Shown here: piece after piece, positions 1 through 5,122 of the stretch
How positions within the stretch are numbered: the first letter of the stretch is position 1
How the letters are laid out: every line of letters starts with the position of its first letter
Assembly: GCA_031285975.1 (NCBI GenBank)
Contig: JAITVE010000001.1
Coordinates: 1-6,315, forward strand
Source of the DNA: Candidatus Adiutrix sp.
GTDB taxonomy: Bacteria; Desulfobacterota; Desulfarculia; Adiutricales; Adiutricaceae
Direction: 5' to 3'
DNA: 6,315 bases
Translations under genes and position numbers: made by a program
Notes under the pieces: model-generated
Database searches by the model: none
The model's input: the letters and a program-made list of their open reading frames with translations, nothing else
What the model was told of the DNA's origin: nothing

Positions 1-254
1 AGAAACGGCCAAACCGTCCCCAGGGCCAAAATCAGCGCGGTCACGGCCATCACCGTCAGCACCGTGCCCACGGCCAGGCAGGCCCCGCCCAGGCGCAGGC
101 GCTCCGGGCTGGGGTCGGGGCCGAGTTTGCGCCGAATTTCGGCTTCCGCAAAACTAATCAGGCGGCCAATAGCCCGCACTGGGTGGGGCCAGCGCTGGGG
201 GTCGCCGAGAATCCAATCGCCAATAAACGCCAACAGAGTGAGAAACGCGGTCAT
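1..254 (-). CDS. cbiB: Adenosylcobinamide-phosphate synthase CbiB/CobD, N-terminal part, 3' end off the window
   Basis: CbiB (CobD in aerobic-pathway naming) is an integral membrane enzyme that attaches aminopropanol or its phosphate to adenosylcobyric acid late in cobalamin synthesis. The first 84 residues are visible, starting MTAFLTLLAFIGDWILGDP. The family hallmark GDPQRWPHPVRAIGRLI (about residues 17-33) is followed by a basic ERLRLGGACLAVG segment and a membrane helix (about 62-82), matching the order in Salmonella CbiB. The full protein is usually about 310-330 residues, so roughly three quarters is missing. The start is well defined: ATG at 252-254 overlaps the sppA TGA by one base, and AAGGA (260-264) lies 5 nt upstream within the end of sppA. 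Coupled translation with sppA is likely. No other cobalamin gene is visible, so it may begin a corrinoid cluster beyond the left edge. Confidence 0.92.
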   Translation of the reverse strand, partial: MTAFLTLLAFIGDWILGDPQRWPHPVRAIGRLISFAEAEIRRKLGPDPSPERLRLGGACLAVGTVLTVMAVTALILALGTVWPF

Positions 255-1297
255 CAATATCCTTCGCCGCCGCCCAAATCAGGCTGGTAGATATATTTCA
301 AGGACACGCCGGGCTGGAAGGCCGGCGGCAGGCTGAGGTTCAGGGCTTTGCTGGTCATCATTGTGTCCCACCAGGGCTTGCGGCCGTCTTCAATCACCAG
401 TTCCGGGCGCTGGTTCGGGGGCAGGCCGCCCAGTTGGGCGGCGCGGACGAGGGCTTCCTCAAAGCCGCCCAGTTCGTCCACCAGGCCCAGCTTGTGGGCC
501 TCGGCCCCGCTGAAAATGCGGCCGTCGGCCAGGGCGCGGAGTTCGGCTTCTTTGAGCTTGGGCCGCCCGGCGGCCAGGTCGGCCACGAACTGCTCATAGA
601 CTTCCAGCACCATTTTGTGGAGCAGGGCTTCTTCCTCGGCCCGCATTTCCCGGAAGGGGGAGCCGATATCTTTAAAGGGGCCGCTTTTGATGGTGCGGCT
701 GGTGAGGCCGACTTTGGCCATGGCCCCGGTCGCTTCCACGCTCTGCATGATGACCCCGATGGAGCCGGTGATACTGCCGGGGTTGGCCAGGATGACGTCC
801 CCGGCGGCGGCCACATAGAGCCCGCCGGAGGCGGCCACCGAGCCCATGGAGACTACCACCGGCTTGTCGAAGCTCTTGAGCGCCCGGAAAATTTCCTGGC
901 AGGGGGCCACGGCCCCGCCGGGGGAATTGACCCGCACCACCACGGCCCGGATGTTGGGGTCGGCCCGGAAGCGGTGAACGGCCTCCGTCACCCAGATGGA
1001 GCCGAAAATTTCGTTCTCCACCACCAGCACCCCCACGCTGGGCCCGAGGGTCACGGTATCCGCAGGCAAAAAGGAATCCGCCAGGTGGATGAAGCCGTAG
1101 CAGCAGCCGCCGATCATGGCCAGGCCCAGAAGCAGCACGGCCATGGGCCAGCCCAACGGAGCGTGGGGCGGCTTCTTTCTGGGCCGCTGAGGCGTTATCG
1201 GCGGCGGAGGCGGCGCGGCGGCGGGGGCCGCCGGGGAGGCCGGGGGCGTATCCGCGGGCGGGGAATCGGGAGCGGCGGAGCGGTCGAAGTCAGTCAT
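254..1297 (-). CDS. sppA: Signal peptide peptidase SppA (Ser-Lys protease, membrane-anchored)
   Basis: SppA degrades signal peptides left in the membrane after secretion. This 347-residue form is the short bacterial type with one catalytic domain, like B. subtilis SppA rather than the double-length E. coli protein. Residues 8-46 are a Pro/Ala-rich cytoplasmic stretch ending in basic RPRKK. Residues 51-71 are a single membrane anchor, which should place the protease on the outer face. NSPGGAV (124-130) forms the oxyanion region. The nucleophile is Ser157 in SVAASGGLYVA and the general base Lys209 in SGPFKDIGSP. The 52-residue gap equals that of B. subtilis Ser147-Lys199. GSITGSIGV (174-182) is also conserved. 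The ATG at 1297 has AGGA 8 nt upstream (1306-1309). It follows rpsA by 153 nt, and its TGA overlaps the cbiB ATG. The Pro/Ala-rich N-terminus is low-complexity and probably lineage-specific. Confidence 0.95.
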   Translation of the reverse strand: MTDFDRSAAPDSPPADTPPASPAAPAAAPPPPPITPQRPRKKPPHAPLGWPMAVLLLGLAMIGGCCYGFIHLADSFLPADTVTLGPSVGVLVVENEIFGSIWVTEAVHRFRADPNIRAVVVRVNSPGGAVAPCQEIFRALKSFDKPVVVSMGSVAASGGLYVAAAGDVILANPGSITGSIGVIMQSVEATGAMAKVGLTSRTIKSGPFKDIGSPFREMRAEEEALLHKMVLEVYEQFVADLAAGRPKLKEAELRALADGRIFSGAEAHKLGLVDELGGFEEALVRAAQLGGLPPNQRPELVIEDGRKPWWDTMMTSKALNLSLPPAFQPGVSLKYIYQPDLGGGEGY

Positions 1298-1317
1298 GCC
1301 GACAGTCCTGTAAGAAG

Positions 1318-1352
1318 CGAGGGCCGCCGGGGAAATTCCCCTGCGGCCCTCG
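1318..1352 (-). terminator. Very strong hairpin between rpsA and sppA, possible attenuator or terminator
   Basis: CGAGGGCCGC (1318-1327) pairs perfectly with GCGGCCCTCG (1343-1352). After one mismatch, GGGGA (1329-1333) pairs with TCCCC (1337-1341) around a 3-nt loop. In the minus-strand transcript it lies about 100 nt after the rpsA stop and is followed by CTTCTTA, a poor U-tract, then the sppA ribosome site. The hairpin stem is strong, but the weak U-tract suggests partial termination or RNA processing that lowers sppA expression relative to rpsA. Confidence 0.55.
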
Positions 1353-1362
1353 GAGTAGATGG

Positions 1363-1450
1363 TTTATACGATGTGAGTGGCTTTCCCGCAGGAAGCCGCC
1401 ACAACGCTCGTAACAGTCAAGTACTCGCAACAGCCAAGTACTCGTATAAA
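1363..1450. repeat. 17-nt tandem repeat inside a 9-bp inverted repeat, rpsA-sppA gap
   Basis: TTTATACGA (1363-1371) and its exact reverse complement TCGTATAAA (1442-1450) bracket 70 nt that begin directly after the rpsA stop. Inside, on the minus strand, GTACTTGGCTGTTGCGA and GTACTTGACTGTTACGA follow each other (two differences), covering about 1408-1441. An imperfect hairpin forms between 1372-1385 and 1391-1403 (TGTG..GGCTTTC with GGAAGCC..CACA). The whole could fold as one branched 3'-UTR structure. I see no target-site duplication, so a mobile element is not supported. Confidence 0.5.
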
Positions 1451-3247
1451 TTATTCGTCGTCGTCGCCGTTCTGGCTCTGCTGGGCGGCGAAGGCTTTGG
1501 AAAGCTGTTCGCCCAGAACGGAGACCGAGCCGCTGCCGCCGGAGCGGGAGCTGTCGGAATAATCTTTGTAGAGGCGGTCGTCCTCGTCCTTTTTCATCCG
1601 CTTGATGGACAGGCCGATTTTGTGGTCGGCGGCGGAGATGGAGATGACTTTGGCGGTGACTTCATCGCCGAGGTTGAAGGCTTCGCTCAGGGCTTTGCCC
1701 TTCGGCAGGCCCGATTCGGAAACGTGAATCAAACCCTCAACGCCCTCGGCCAACTCAATGAACAGGCCGAAATCGGTGATGTTGGTCACTTTGCCGCTGG
1801 TGATTTCGCCCACCGGGAACTTGGCCACGGCAATGCTCCAGGGGTCTTCCTCAAGCTGCTTGATGCCGAGGGAGAAGCGTTCCTGGTCGCGGTCGATGGC
1901 CAGAATCAGGGCCCGCACCGAGTCGCCTTTTTTGAAGACTTCGGAGGGGTGTTTGTAGCGGCGCGTCCAGGAGATGTCGGAAATGTGCACCAGGCCGTCG
2001 ATGCCTTCATCGATACCGATGAAAACGCCGAAGTCGGTGATGTTCTTAATCTTGCCCTCAATGATGGTGCCGATGGGGTAGCGCTCGGCCACGGTGTCCC
2101 AGGGGTTGGGCTCCACCTGCTTCATGCCCAGGGAGATGCGCTTGGCCTCGGTATCGACCTTGAGGATGACGCATTCCACCAAATCGCCCACCTTGAGGAT
2201 GGACGCGGGGTTGCGCACCTTGCGCGTCCAGGACATTTCGGAGACGTGAATCAGGCCCTCGATGCCCTTGTCCAGTTCCACAAACGCGCCGTAATCGGCC
2301 AGGGAGACCACCCGCCCGGCGATTTTCTCGCCAATGGAGTATTTCTGGGCGGCCGTCAGCCAGGGGTCTTCCTGCAGCTGCTTGAGGCCCAGGGAGACGC
2401 GGGACTTTTCGCGGTCGAAAGCCAGCACCTTCACAGTGAGCTTGTCGGCCACGGCGAAGAGTTCCGAGGGGTGGGCCAGGCGGCCCCAGGACATATCGGT
2501 GACGTGGAGCAAACCGTCCAGCCCGCCCAAGTCGATGAAAGCGCCGTAATCGGTCAAATTCTTGACCACGCCTTCCACCACCGAGCCCACGGCCAGATGG
2601 GCCAGGGTTTCCAGCTTCTGGGCTTCGCGTTCCACTTCCAGGATGGCCCGGCGGCTCAGCACCACGTTTCCGCGGCGTTTGTTGTATTTGAGGACTTTGA
2701 AGTCAAAGGTCTGGCCGACCAGGCTTTCCAGGTTCTTAATCGGGCGGCTGTCCACCTGGGAACCGGGGAGGAAAGCGTTAACACCGATGTCCACCGACAG
2801 GCCGCCCTTGACGCGGGCGGTCACCAGGCCCTTGACGGTCAGGTCGTCGTTGTGGATGCGGGTGATTTCTTCCCAGACCTTGATTTTGGCGGCTTTGTCT
2901 TTGGAGAGGATTATTTCGCCGTCATCATCATCCATGCGCACCAACAGGGCCTCTACCTCGTCGCCGACCCGCACGGTGAGGTTGCCGTCGGCGTCCAGGA
3001 ACTCGGAAAGGAGTATGCGGCCTTCGCTTTTGAGCCCCACGTCCAGCATGACGTATTCTTTGCCGACCTGCACAATCGTGCCGTTTAAGACCTCGCCTTC
3101 AGAAGGCACCCGCAGGCTTTCTTCATAAAGCTGAGCCATGGCCATGCCCTGATCGGTCATCGCGCCGTCCTGATCCCCGGATTCCTGCTCGGAAAGGCCG
3201 GTGGGATTCATCGTGTTGTCGCTGTCGTGGTTGCTGAAGTTTTCCAT
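1451..3247 (-). CDS. rpsA: 30S ribosomal protein S1, six S1 domains
   Basis: S1 binds mRNA on the small ribosomal subunit and helps initiation on structured or weak-Shine-Dalgarno messages. The 598-residue protein has six S1 (OB-fold) repeats at about 51-117, 136-199, 219-289, 306-376, 393-463 and 480-550. Repeats 3-6 carry the RNA-binding pattern (T/A)D(Y/F)G.F.....G..GL.H.S/T, for example LTDYGAFIDL at 231 and ITDFGVFIGI at 403. They are joined by EDPW/PNPW linkers. Domains 1 and 2 are divergent (KSEGRI, VNAFLPGSQVD), as usual for the ribosome-binding half. The tail is Ser/Gly-rich and ends acidic (NGDDDE). The start at 3247 gives an acidic 30-residue extension before MAMAQLYEES. An alternative ATG at 3160 (Met30) has AGGA 7 nt upstream and would give 569 residues, so the start is uncertain. 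cmk lies upstream, sppA downstream. Confidence 0.96.
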   Translation of the reverse strand: MENFSNHDSDNTMNPTGLSEQESGDQDGAMTDQGMAMAQLYEESLRVPSEGEVLNGTIVQVGKEYVMLDVGLKSEGRILLSEFLDADGNLTVRVGDEVEALLVRMDDDDGEIILSKDKAAKIKVWEEITRIHNDDLTVKGLVTARVKGGLSVDIGVNAFLPGSQVDSRPIKNLESLVGQTFDFKVLKYNKRRGNVVLSRRAILEVEREAQKLETLAHLAVGSVVEGVVKNLTDYGAFIDLGGLDGLLHVTDMSWGRLAHPSELFAVADKLTVKVLAFDREKSRVSLGLKQLQEDPWLTAAQKYSIGEKIAGRVVSLADYGAFVELDKGIEGLIHVSEMSWTRKVRNPASILKVGDLVECVILKVDTEAKRISLGMKQVEPNPWDTVAERYPIGTIIEGKIKNITDFGVFIGIDEGIDGLVHISDISWTRRYKHPSEVFKKGDSVRALILAIDRDQERFSLGIKQLEEDPWSIAVAKFPVGEITSGKVTNITDFGLFIELAEGVEGLIHVSESGLPKGKALSEAFNLGDEVTAKVISISAADHKIGLSIKRMKKDEDDRLYKDYSDSSRSGGSGSVSVLGEQLSKAFAAQQSQNGDDDE

Positions 3248-3443
3248 TTTTACCCCGGAACTAAGAAACTAAATAGAAGGGAGCGCCTTCTTCTGTCCTG
3301 AATCAGTTCGCCATTTGTTAATAAAGATTACGGCTTCGAAAACGCCATACAGCCTTATCGGGCCACAGCCCCGTTGCGGCCCGGCCCTTTTCGGAGCCTG
3401 ACCGCCCAAGCCGACACATCCCTTTAGTCGAACTTATTCGAAC
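3248..3443 (-). promoter_or_regulatory. Structured 5' leader of rpsA
   Basis: The predicted leader contains a long-range stem in which GGCTCCGAAAA (3388-3398) faces TTTTCGAAGCC (3332-3342), 10 of 11 positions pairing. It encloses a second stem, 3359-3364 with 3378-3383 (CGGGCC/GGCCCG). A smaller hairpin, AGAAGG/CCTTCT (3275-3280 with 3286-3291), lies 27 nt before the ATG. The ribosome binding site before the ATG is weak: GGGG at 3253-3256, 5 nt away. In E. coli, S1 represses its own translation through a structured leader with a weak ribosome site. A similar role here is inference from location and pairing. A 33-codon ATG frame (3318-3419) overlaps the structure. Confidence 0.5.
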
Positions 3444-3445
3444 TT
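3426..3445 (-). repeat. Two tandem 10-nt units at the predicted rpsA transcription start
   Basis: The minus strand reads AAGTTCGAAT (3436-3445) then AAGTTCGACT (3426-3435), two adjacent 10-mers with one difference. They fall within roughly the first 20 transcribed bases predicted for rpsA, one helical turn apart. The first unit contains the palindrome TTCGAA. This could be a paired operator or an initially transcribed control region, or a chance duplication. Confidence 0.5.
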
Positions 3446-3449
3446 TATT

Positions 3450-3489
3450 TCTATAGCAACATTGCCATATCTTTTCAAGTCTTTTTTTT
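3450..3489 (-). promoter_or_regulatory. Sigma70-type promoter for rpsA with UP-like A-tract
   Basis: On the minus strand TTGAAA (3473-3478, 5/6 to TTGACA) is separated by exactly 17 nt from TATAGA (3450-3455, 4/6 to TATAAT). A run of eight A's (3482-3489) lies just upstream of the -35 box, where an UP element binds the RNA polymerase alpha subunit, as seen at strong ribosomal promoters. The expected transcription start is near 3443, giving a leader of about 195 nt before rpsA. This is a sequence match only; no start-site data are available. Confidence 0.65.
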
Positions 3490-3527
3490 CGCCCCCCTTG
3501 GCCTCTTGGGGCCGAAACAGGGGGGCG
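3490..3527 (-). other. GC-rich stem-loop between cmk and the rpsA promoter
   Basis: CGCCCCCC (3490-3497) pairs with GGGGGGCG (3520-3527), and inside it GGCC (3500-3503) can pair with GGCC (3510-3513). In minus-strand RNA it lies about 50 nt after the cmk stop and is followed by A8, not U8, so it is not a standard intrinsic terminator in either direction. It may protect the cmk 3' end or slow polymerase before the rpsA promoter. The stretch 3528-3575 between it and the cmk stop is AT-rich and shows nothing else I can name. Confidence 0.5.
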
Positions 3528-3575
3528 ATGGCTTAATGACCTTATATTGTTAGCTATTTCCAGAAAACATTTTTT

Positions 3576-4280
3576 TTAGGCCGAAAGCGTGCCGTTCTTG
3601 GAAGGGGCCACAAAACGGTTGTGAAAAGCCCTGATGATAACCTTGAACACGGCCTCGATATCCAGGTTGGTGGAGTCGATAAGCACCGCGTCGGGGGCGG
3701 CGGCCAGCGGCGAAACGGCCCGCGAGCTGTCCGCCTGGTCGCGGGCCACAATGTCGCGCAGCACTTCCTCCGGGGTCACGCCCTCCCCTTTGGCGGCCAG
3801 TTCCAGGTGCCGCCGCCGGGCCCGGGCCTCGGGGGAGGCCTGCAGGAAGAGCTTCAGCCCCGCCTGGGGGAAGACCACTGTGCCCATGTCCCGGCCCTCG
3901 GTCACCACCTCGCCCCGCTCGCCCAAGGAGCGCTGAATGCCCAGGAGCGTCTCGCGCACCCCCGGCCAGGCGGAAATGACCGAGGCCATACGCGAGACTT
4001 CCGGGGCCCGGAGCCGCTCGGTGATATTTTCCCCGTCCACCGCGATGACCGTGCCCTGGGGCTCCGGCGACACCGTGAGGTTGAGCCTGGCGGCCAGGCT
4101 TTCGCTGGCCTCGCGGTCGCCGCAGTCCACGCCCCGGCTGAGGGCGGTGAGGGCCAGGGCCCGGTAGAGGGCCCCGGTGTCCAGGTAAATCCAGCCCAGA
4201 TATTTGGCCAGGTCGCGGGCCAGGGTCGATTTCCCGGCCCCGGCCGGGCCGTCGATGGTGACTATTTTTTGTGGAATCAT
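3576..4280 (-). CDS. cmk: Cytidylate kinase (CMP/dCMP kinase)
   Basis: Cytidylate kinase phosphorylates CMP and dCMP with ATP, feeding CTP/dCTP synthesis and recycling CMP released by RNA decay and phospholipid synthesis. The 234-residue protein has the P-loop GPAGAGKST (residues 11-19), the LDTGALYRA nucleotide-monophosphate motif (33-41), the CMK signature EGRDMGTVVFP (128-138), the lid region ASPEARARRR (148-157) and RDQADSSR (180-187). The family usually has 220-235 residues. The open frame runs upstream to 4478, but those 66 extra residues have no family character and overlap the flavoprotein gene. I start at 4280, where ATG has GAGGG at 4284-4288, although the spacing is short (3 nt). 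The TAA stop is at 3576-3578. It lies directly upstream of rpsA, the same cmk-rpsA order known in E. coli and many proteobacteria. Here rpsA also has its own promoter candidate in the gap. Confidence 0.96.
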   Translation of the reverse strand: MIPQKIVTIDGPAGAGKSTLARDLAKYLGWIYLDTGALYRALALTALSRGVDCGDREASESLAARLNLTVSPEPQGTVIAVDGENITERLRAPEVSRMASVISAWPGVRETLLGIQRSLGERGEVVTEGRDMGTVVFPQAGLKLFLQASPEARARRRHLELAAKGEGVTPEEVLRDIVARDQADSSRAVSPLAAAPDAVLIDSTNLDIEAVFKVIIRAFHNRFVAPSKNGTLSA

Positions 4281-4304
4281 ATTCCCTCTAAATCTCTGCC
4301 CGGA

Positions 4305-4333
4305 GCCCGGCGAAAATGCGATTTTCGCCGGGC
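4305..4333. other. Perfect 13-bp inverted repeat just upstream of the cmk start
   Basis: The arms at 4305-4317 and 4321-4333 are exact reverse complements (GCCCGGCGAAAAT and ATTTTCGCCGGGC) around a 3-nt loop. In minus-strand RNA the hairpin ends 24 nt before the cmk ATG, just before its GAGGG ribosome binding site at 4284-4288. No U-tract follows it. It could be a processing or stabilising stem, a translational control element or an operator for a dimeric protein; the sequence alone does not decide. Confidence 0.55.
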
Positions 4334-4373
4334 GGCCAACGGGGTCGTCGAAAATAATCTGTCGCTTCGCTCC

Positions 4374-4395
4374 GTCGCCCCTCTCCGGGGGCGAC
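4374..4395. other. Hairpin with 8-bp stem in the flavoprotein-cmk gap
   Basis: GTCGCCCC (4374-4381) pairs perfectly with GGGGCGAC (4388-4395) around a 6-nt loop. On the plus strand T5 (4399-4403) follows three bases after the stem, so it resembles an intrinsic terminator for plus-strand (antisense) transcription. On the minus strand, where the genes lie, the hairpin is preceded by A5 and followed by no U-tract. It is therefore not a clear stop for the flavoprotein gene, whose TAA lies 27 nt upstream. Around it, GTCG/GTCGC recurs several times (4344-4395). Confidence 0.5.
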
Positions 4396-4422
4396 CGCTT
4401 TTTGTTAAGCTCAGTCGATGCC

Positions 4423-5022
4423 TTAGCGCGGCGTATCCATACCCGGCCGCTGGCGGCCAAAGGCCAGCCCGGCTTCATAAATGGTTTTGAGGTGCTCGGG
4501 ATGCCGGGCCAGTTCGCCCAGGGCCTCGATTTGCCGGAAGAAGAGGCTGTCGAAGGTTTTGGGCATACCGATGGAATCGAAAAAATACTTGGTGCAAAGG
4601 GCCACCGGCACGAACAAGTCCGGCCCCTTGGTGGCCCCCAGGGCCAACAGGAAGCCCTTCCCTTCCGGCCGCAGGGTTTCCGTGCGCCCCAGGGGGTAGC
4701 GGCGCGACCACAAAGGCTGGGTGCGGTCGATCAACGCTTTGCCTTTAGCGGGCACGTCATAGAAAAACAGCGAGGTGGAAACCACAATCATAGGGGCCGT
4801 GGCCAGCGGCTCGTACAGCTGGCCCATGTCGTCGTCTTTGATGACGCATTCCCCGGTTTTTTCGCAGGCTCCGCAGCCCCGGCAGGGTTCGATGTTCAGG
4901 TCGGCGGCGGAATAGCTCGCCGCCGAGGCTCCGGCCTCGCGGGCCCCGCGCAGGAATTCGTCCAGCATGAGCGCCGAGTTGCCCTTTTTGCGAGGGCTCA
5001 AATGCAATCCTACTATATCCAT
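4423..5022 (-). CDS. Flavodoxin-fold iron-sulfur flavoprotein (NADPH-dependent FMN reductase family, Isf-like)
   Basis: A 199-residue soluble protein. The N-terminus is a flavodoxin-like beta strand and phosphate loop (MDIVGLHLSPRKKGNS, residues 1-16) typical of FMN-binding oxidoreductases of the FMN_red family. Residues 47-59 read CRGCGACEKTGEC, a CX2CX2CX5C motif. That fits the compact cysteine motif of archaeal and bacterial iron-sulfur flavoproteins (Isf), which carry one 4Fe-4S cluster and FMN and shuttle electrons, for example from ferredoxin, to acceptors such as O2 or peroxide. The motif is followed by CVIKDDD and a VVSTSLFFYDVPAKGKALIDR segment typical of this family. The start at 5022 is backed by GAGGG at 5028-5032, 5 nt upstream. 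The TAA stop is at 4423-4425. The genes on either side are not redox genes, so they do not reveal a substrate. Family call is firm; the physiological reaction is unknown. Confidence 0.87.
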   Translation of the reverse strand: MDIVGLHLSPRKKGNSALMLDEFLRGAREAGASAASYSAADLNIEPCRGCGACEKTGECVIKDDDMGQLYEPLATAPMIVVSTSLFFYDVPAKGKALIDRTQPLWSRRYPLGRTETLRPEGKGFLLALGATKGPDLFVPVALCTKYFFDSIGMPKTFDSLFFRQIEALGELARHPEHLKTIYEAGLAFGRQRPGMDTPR

Positions 5023-5086
5023 AGTGACCCTCTAATCGTATGGTAACGGACGGATGGCCGCCCGGTTGCTTTATAATGTTACGAAC

Positions 5087-5112
5087 CCGCCCCGGCTGTC
5101 GCCGGACGGCGG
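5087..5112 (-). terminator. Bulged GC hairpin after the PHP gene, weak terminator candidate
   Basis: In the 100-nt gap between the PHP stop and the flavoprotein start, minus-strand RNA can pair CCGCC with GGCGG (5108-5112 with 5087-5091) and CCGGC with GCCGG (5101-5105 with 5092-5096). The loop is 4 nt and there is a 2-nt bulge on one arm. No U-tract follows (GTTCGTAAC), so a classical intrinsic terminator is not supported. Just downstream, at about 5070-5077, the minus strand reads ATTATAAA, which resembles a -10 box, but I find no -35 match at 16-18 nt. I therefore do not call a promoter for the flavoprotein gene. Confidence 0.3.
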
Positions 5113-5122
5113 CTTCGGACGA

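Noticed and set aside
64..336. Plus-strand 90-codon Arg/Pro-rich frame
   Set aside because: It overlaps cbiB and the end of sppA on the opposite strand; it is low-complexity and unsupported.
1197..1262. GGC/GCC-rich simple repeat as a separate repeat element
   Set aside because: It encodes the Pro/Ala-rich N-terminus of SppA in frame and needs no other explanation.
1363..1450. Miniature transposable element
   Set aside because: The 9-bp ends are inverted repeats, but no target-site duplication is visible and only one copy is in the window. It was kept only as a structural repeat.
434..3088. Plus-strand open frame of 884 codons spanning sppA and rpsA
   Set aside because: It is antisense to two firmly identified genes and crosses their intergenic gap. 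Its His/Gly/Ala/Asp-rich sequence mirrors the S1 repeats on the other strand. Long antisense frames are common in GC-rich coding DNA. No domain is recognisable.
3576..4478. Long 300-residue version of cytidylate kinase
   Set aside because: The 66 extra N-terminal residues have no family match, overlap the flavoprotein gene and run through two hairpins. The ATG at 4280 has a ribosome site and gives the normal length.
3621..4490. Plus-strand open frame of 289 codons opposite cmk
   Set aside because: It is an antisense shadow of cmk, Pro/Gly/Arg-rich, with no recognisable motif.
4204..5046. Plus-strand open frame of 280 codons opposite the flavoprotein gene
   Set aside because: It is antisense to a gene with a clear flavodoxin and cysteine motif; its composition is not protein-like and it has no domain.
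5049..5077. TATAAT on the plus strand at 5072-5077 as a promoter
   Set aside because: No -35 match at 16-18 nt and no plus-strand gene downstream. On the minus strand the same AT patch also lacks a -35.
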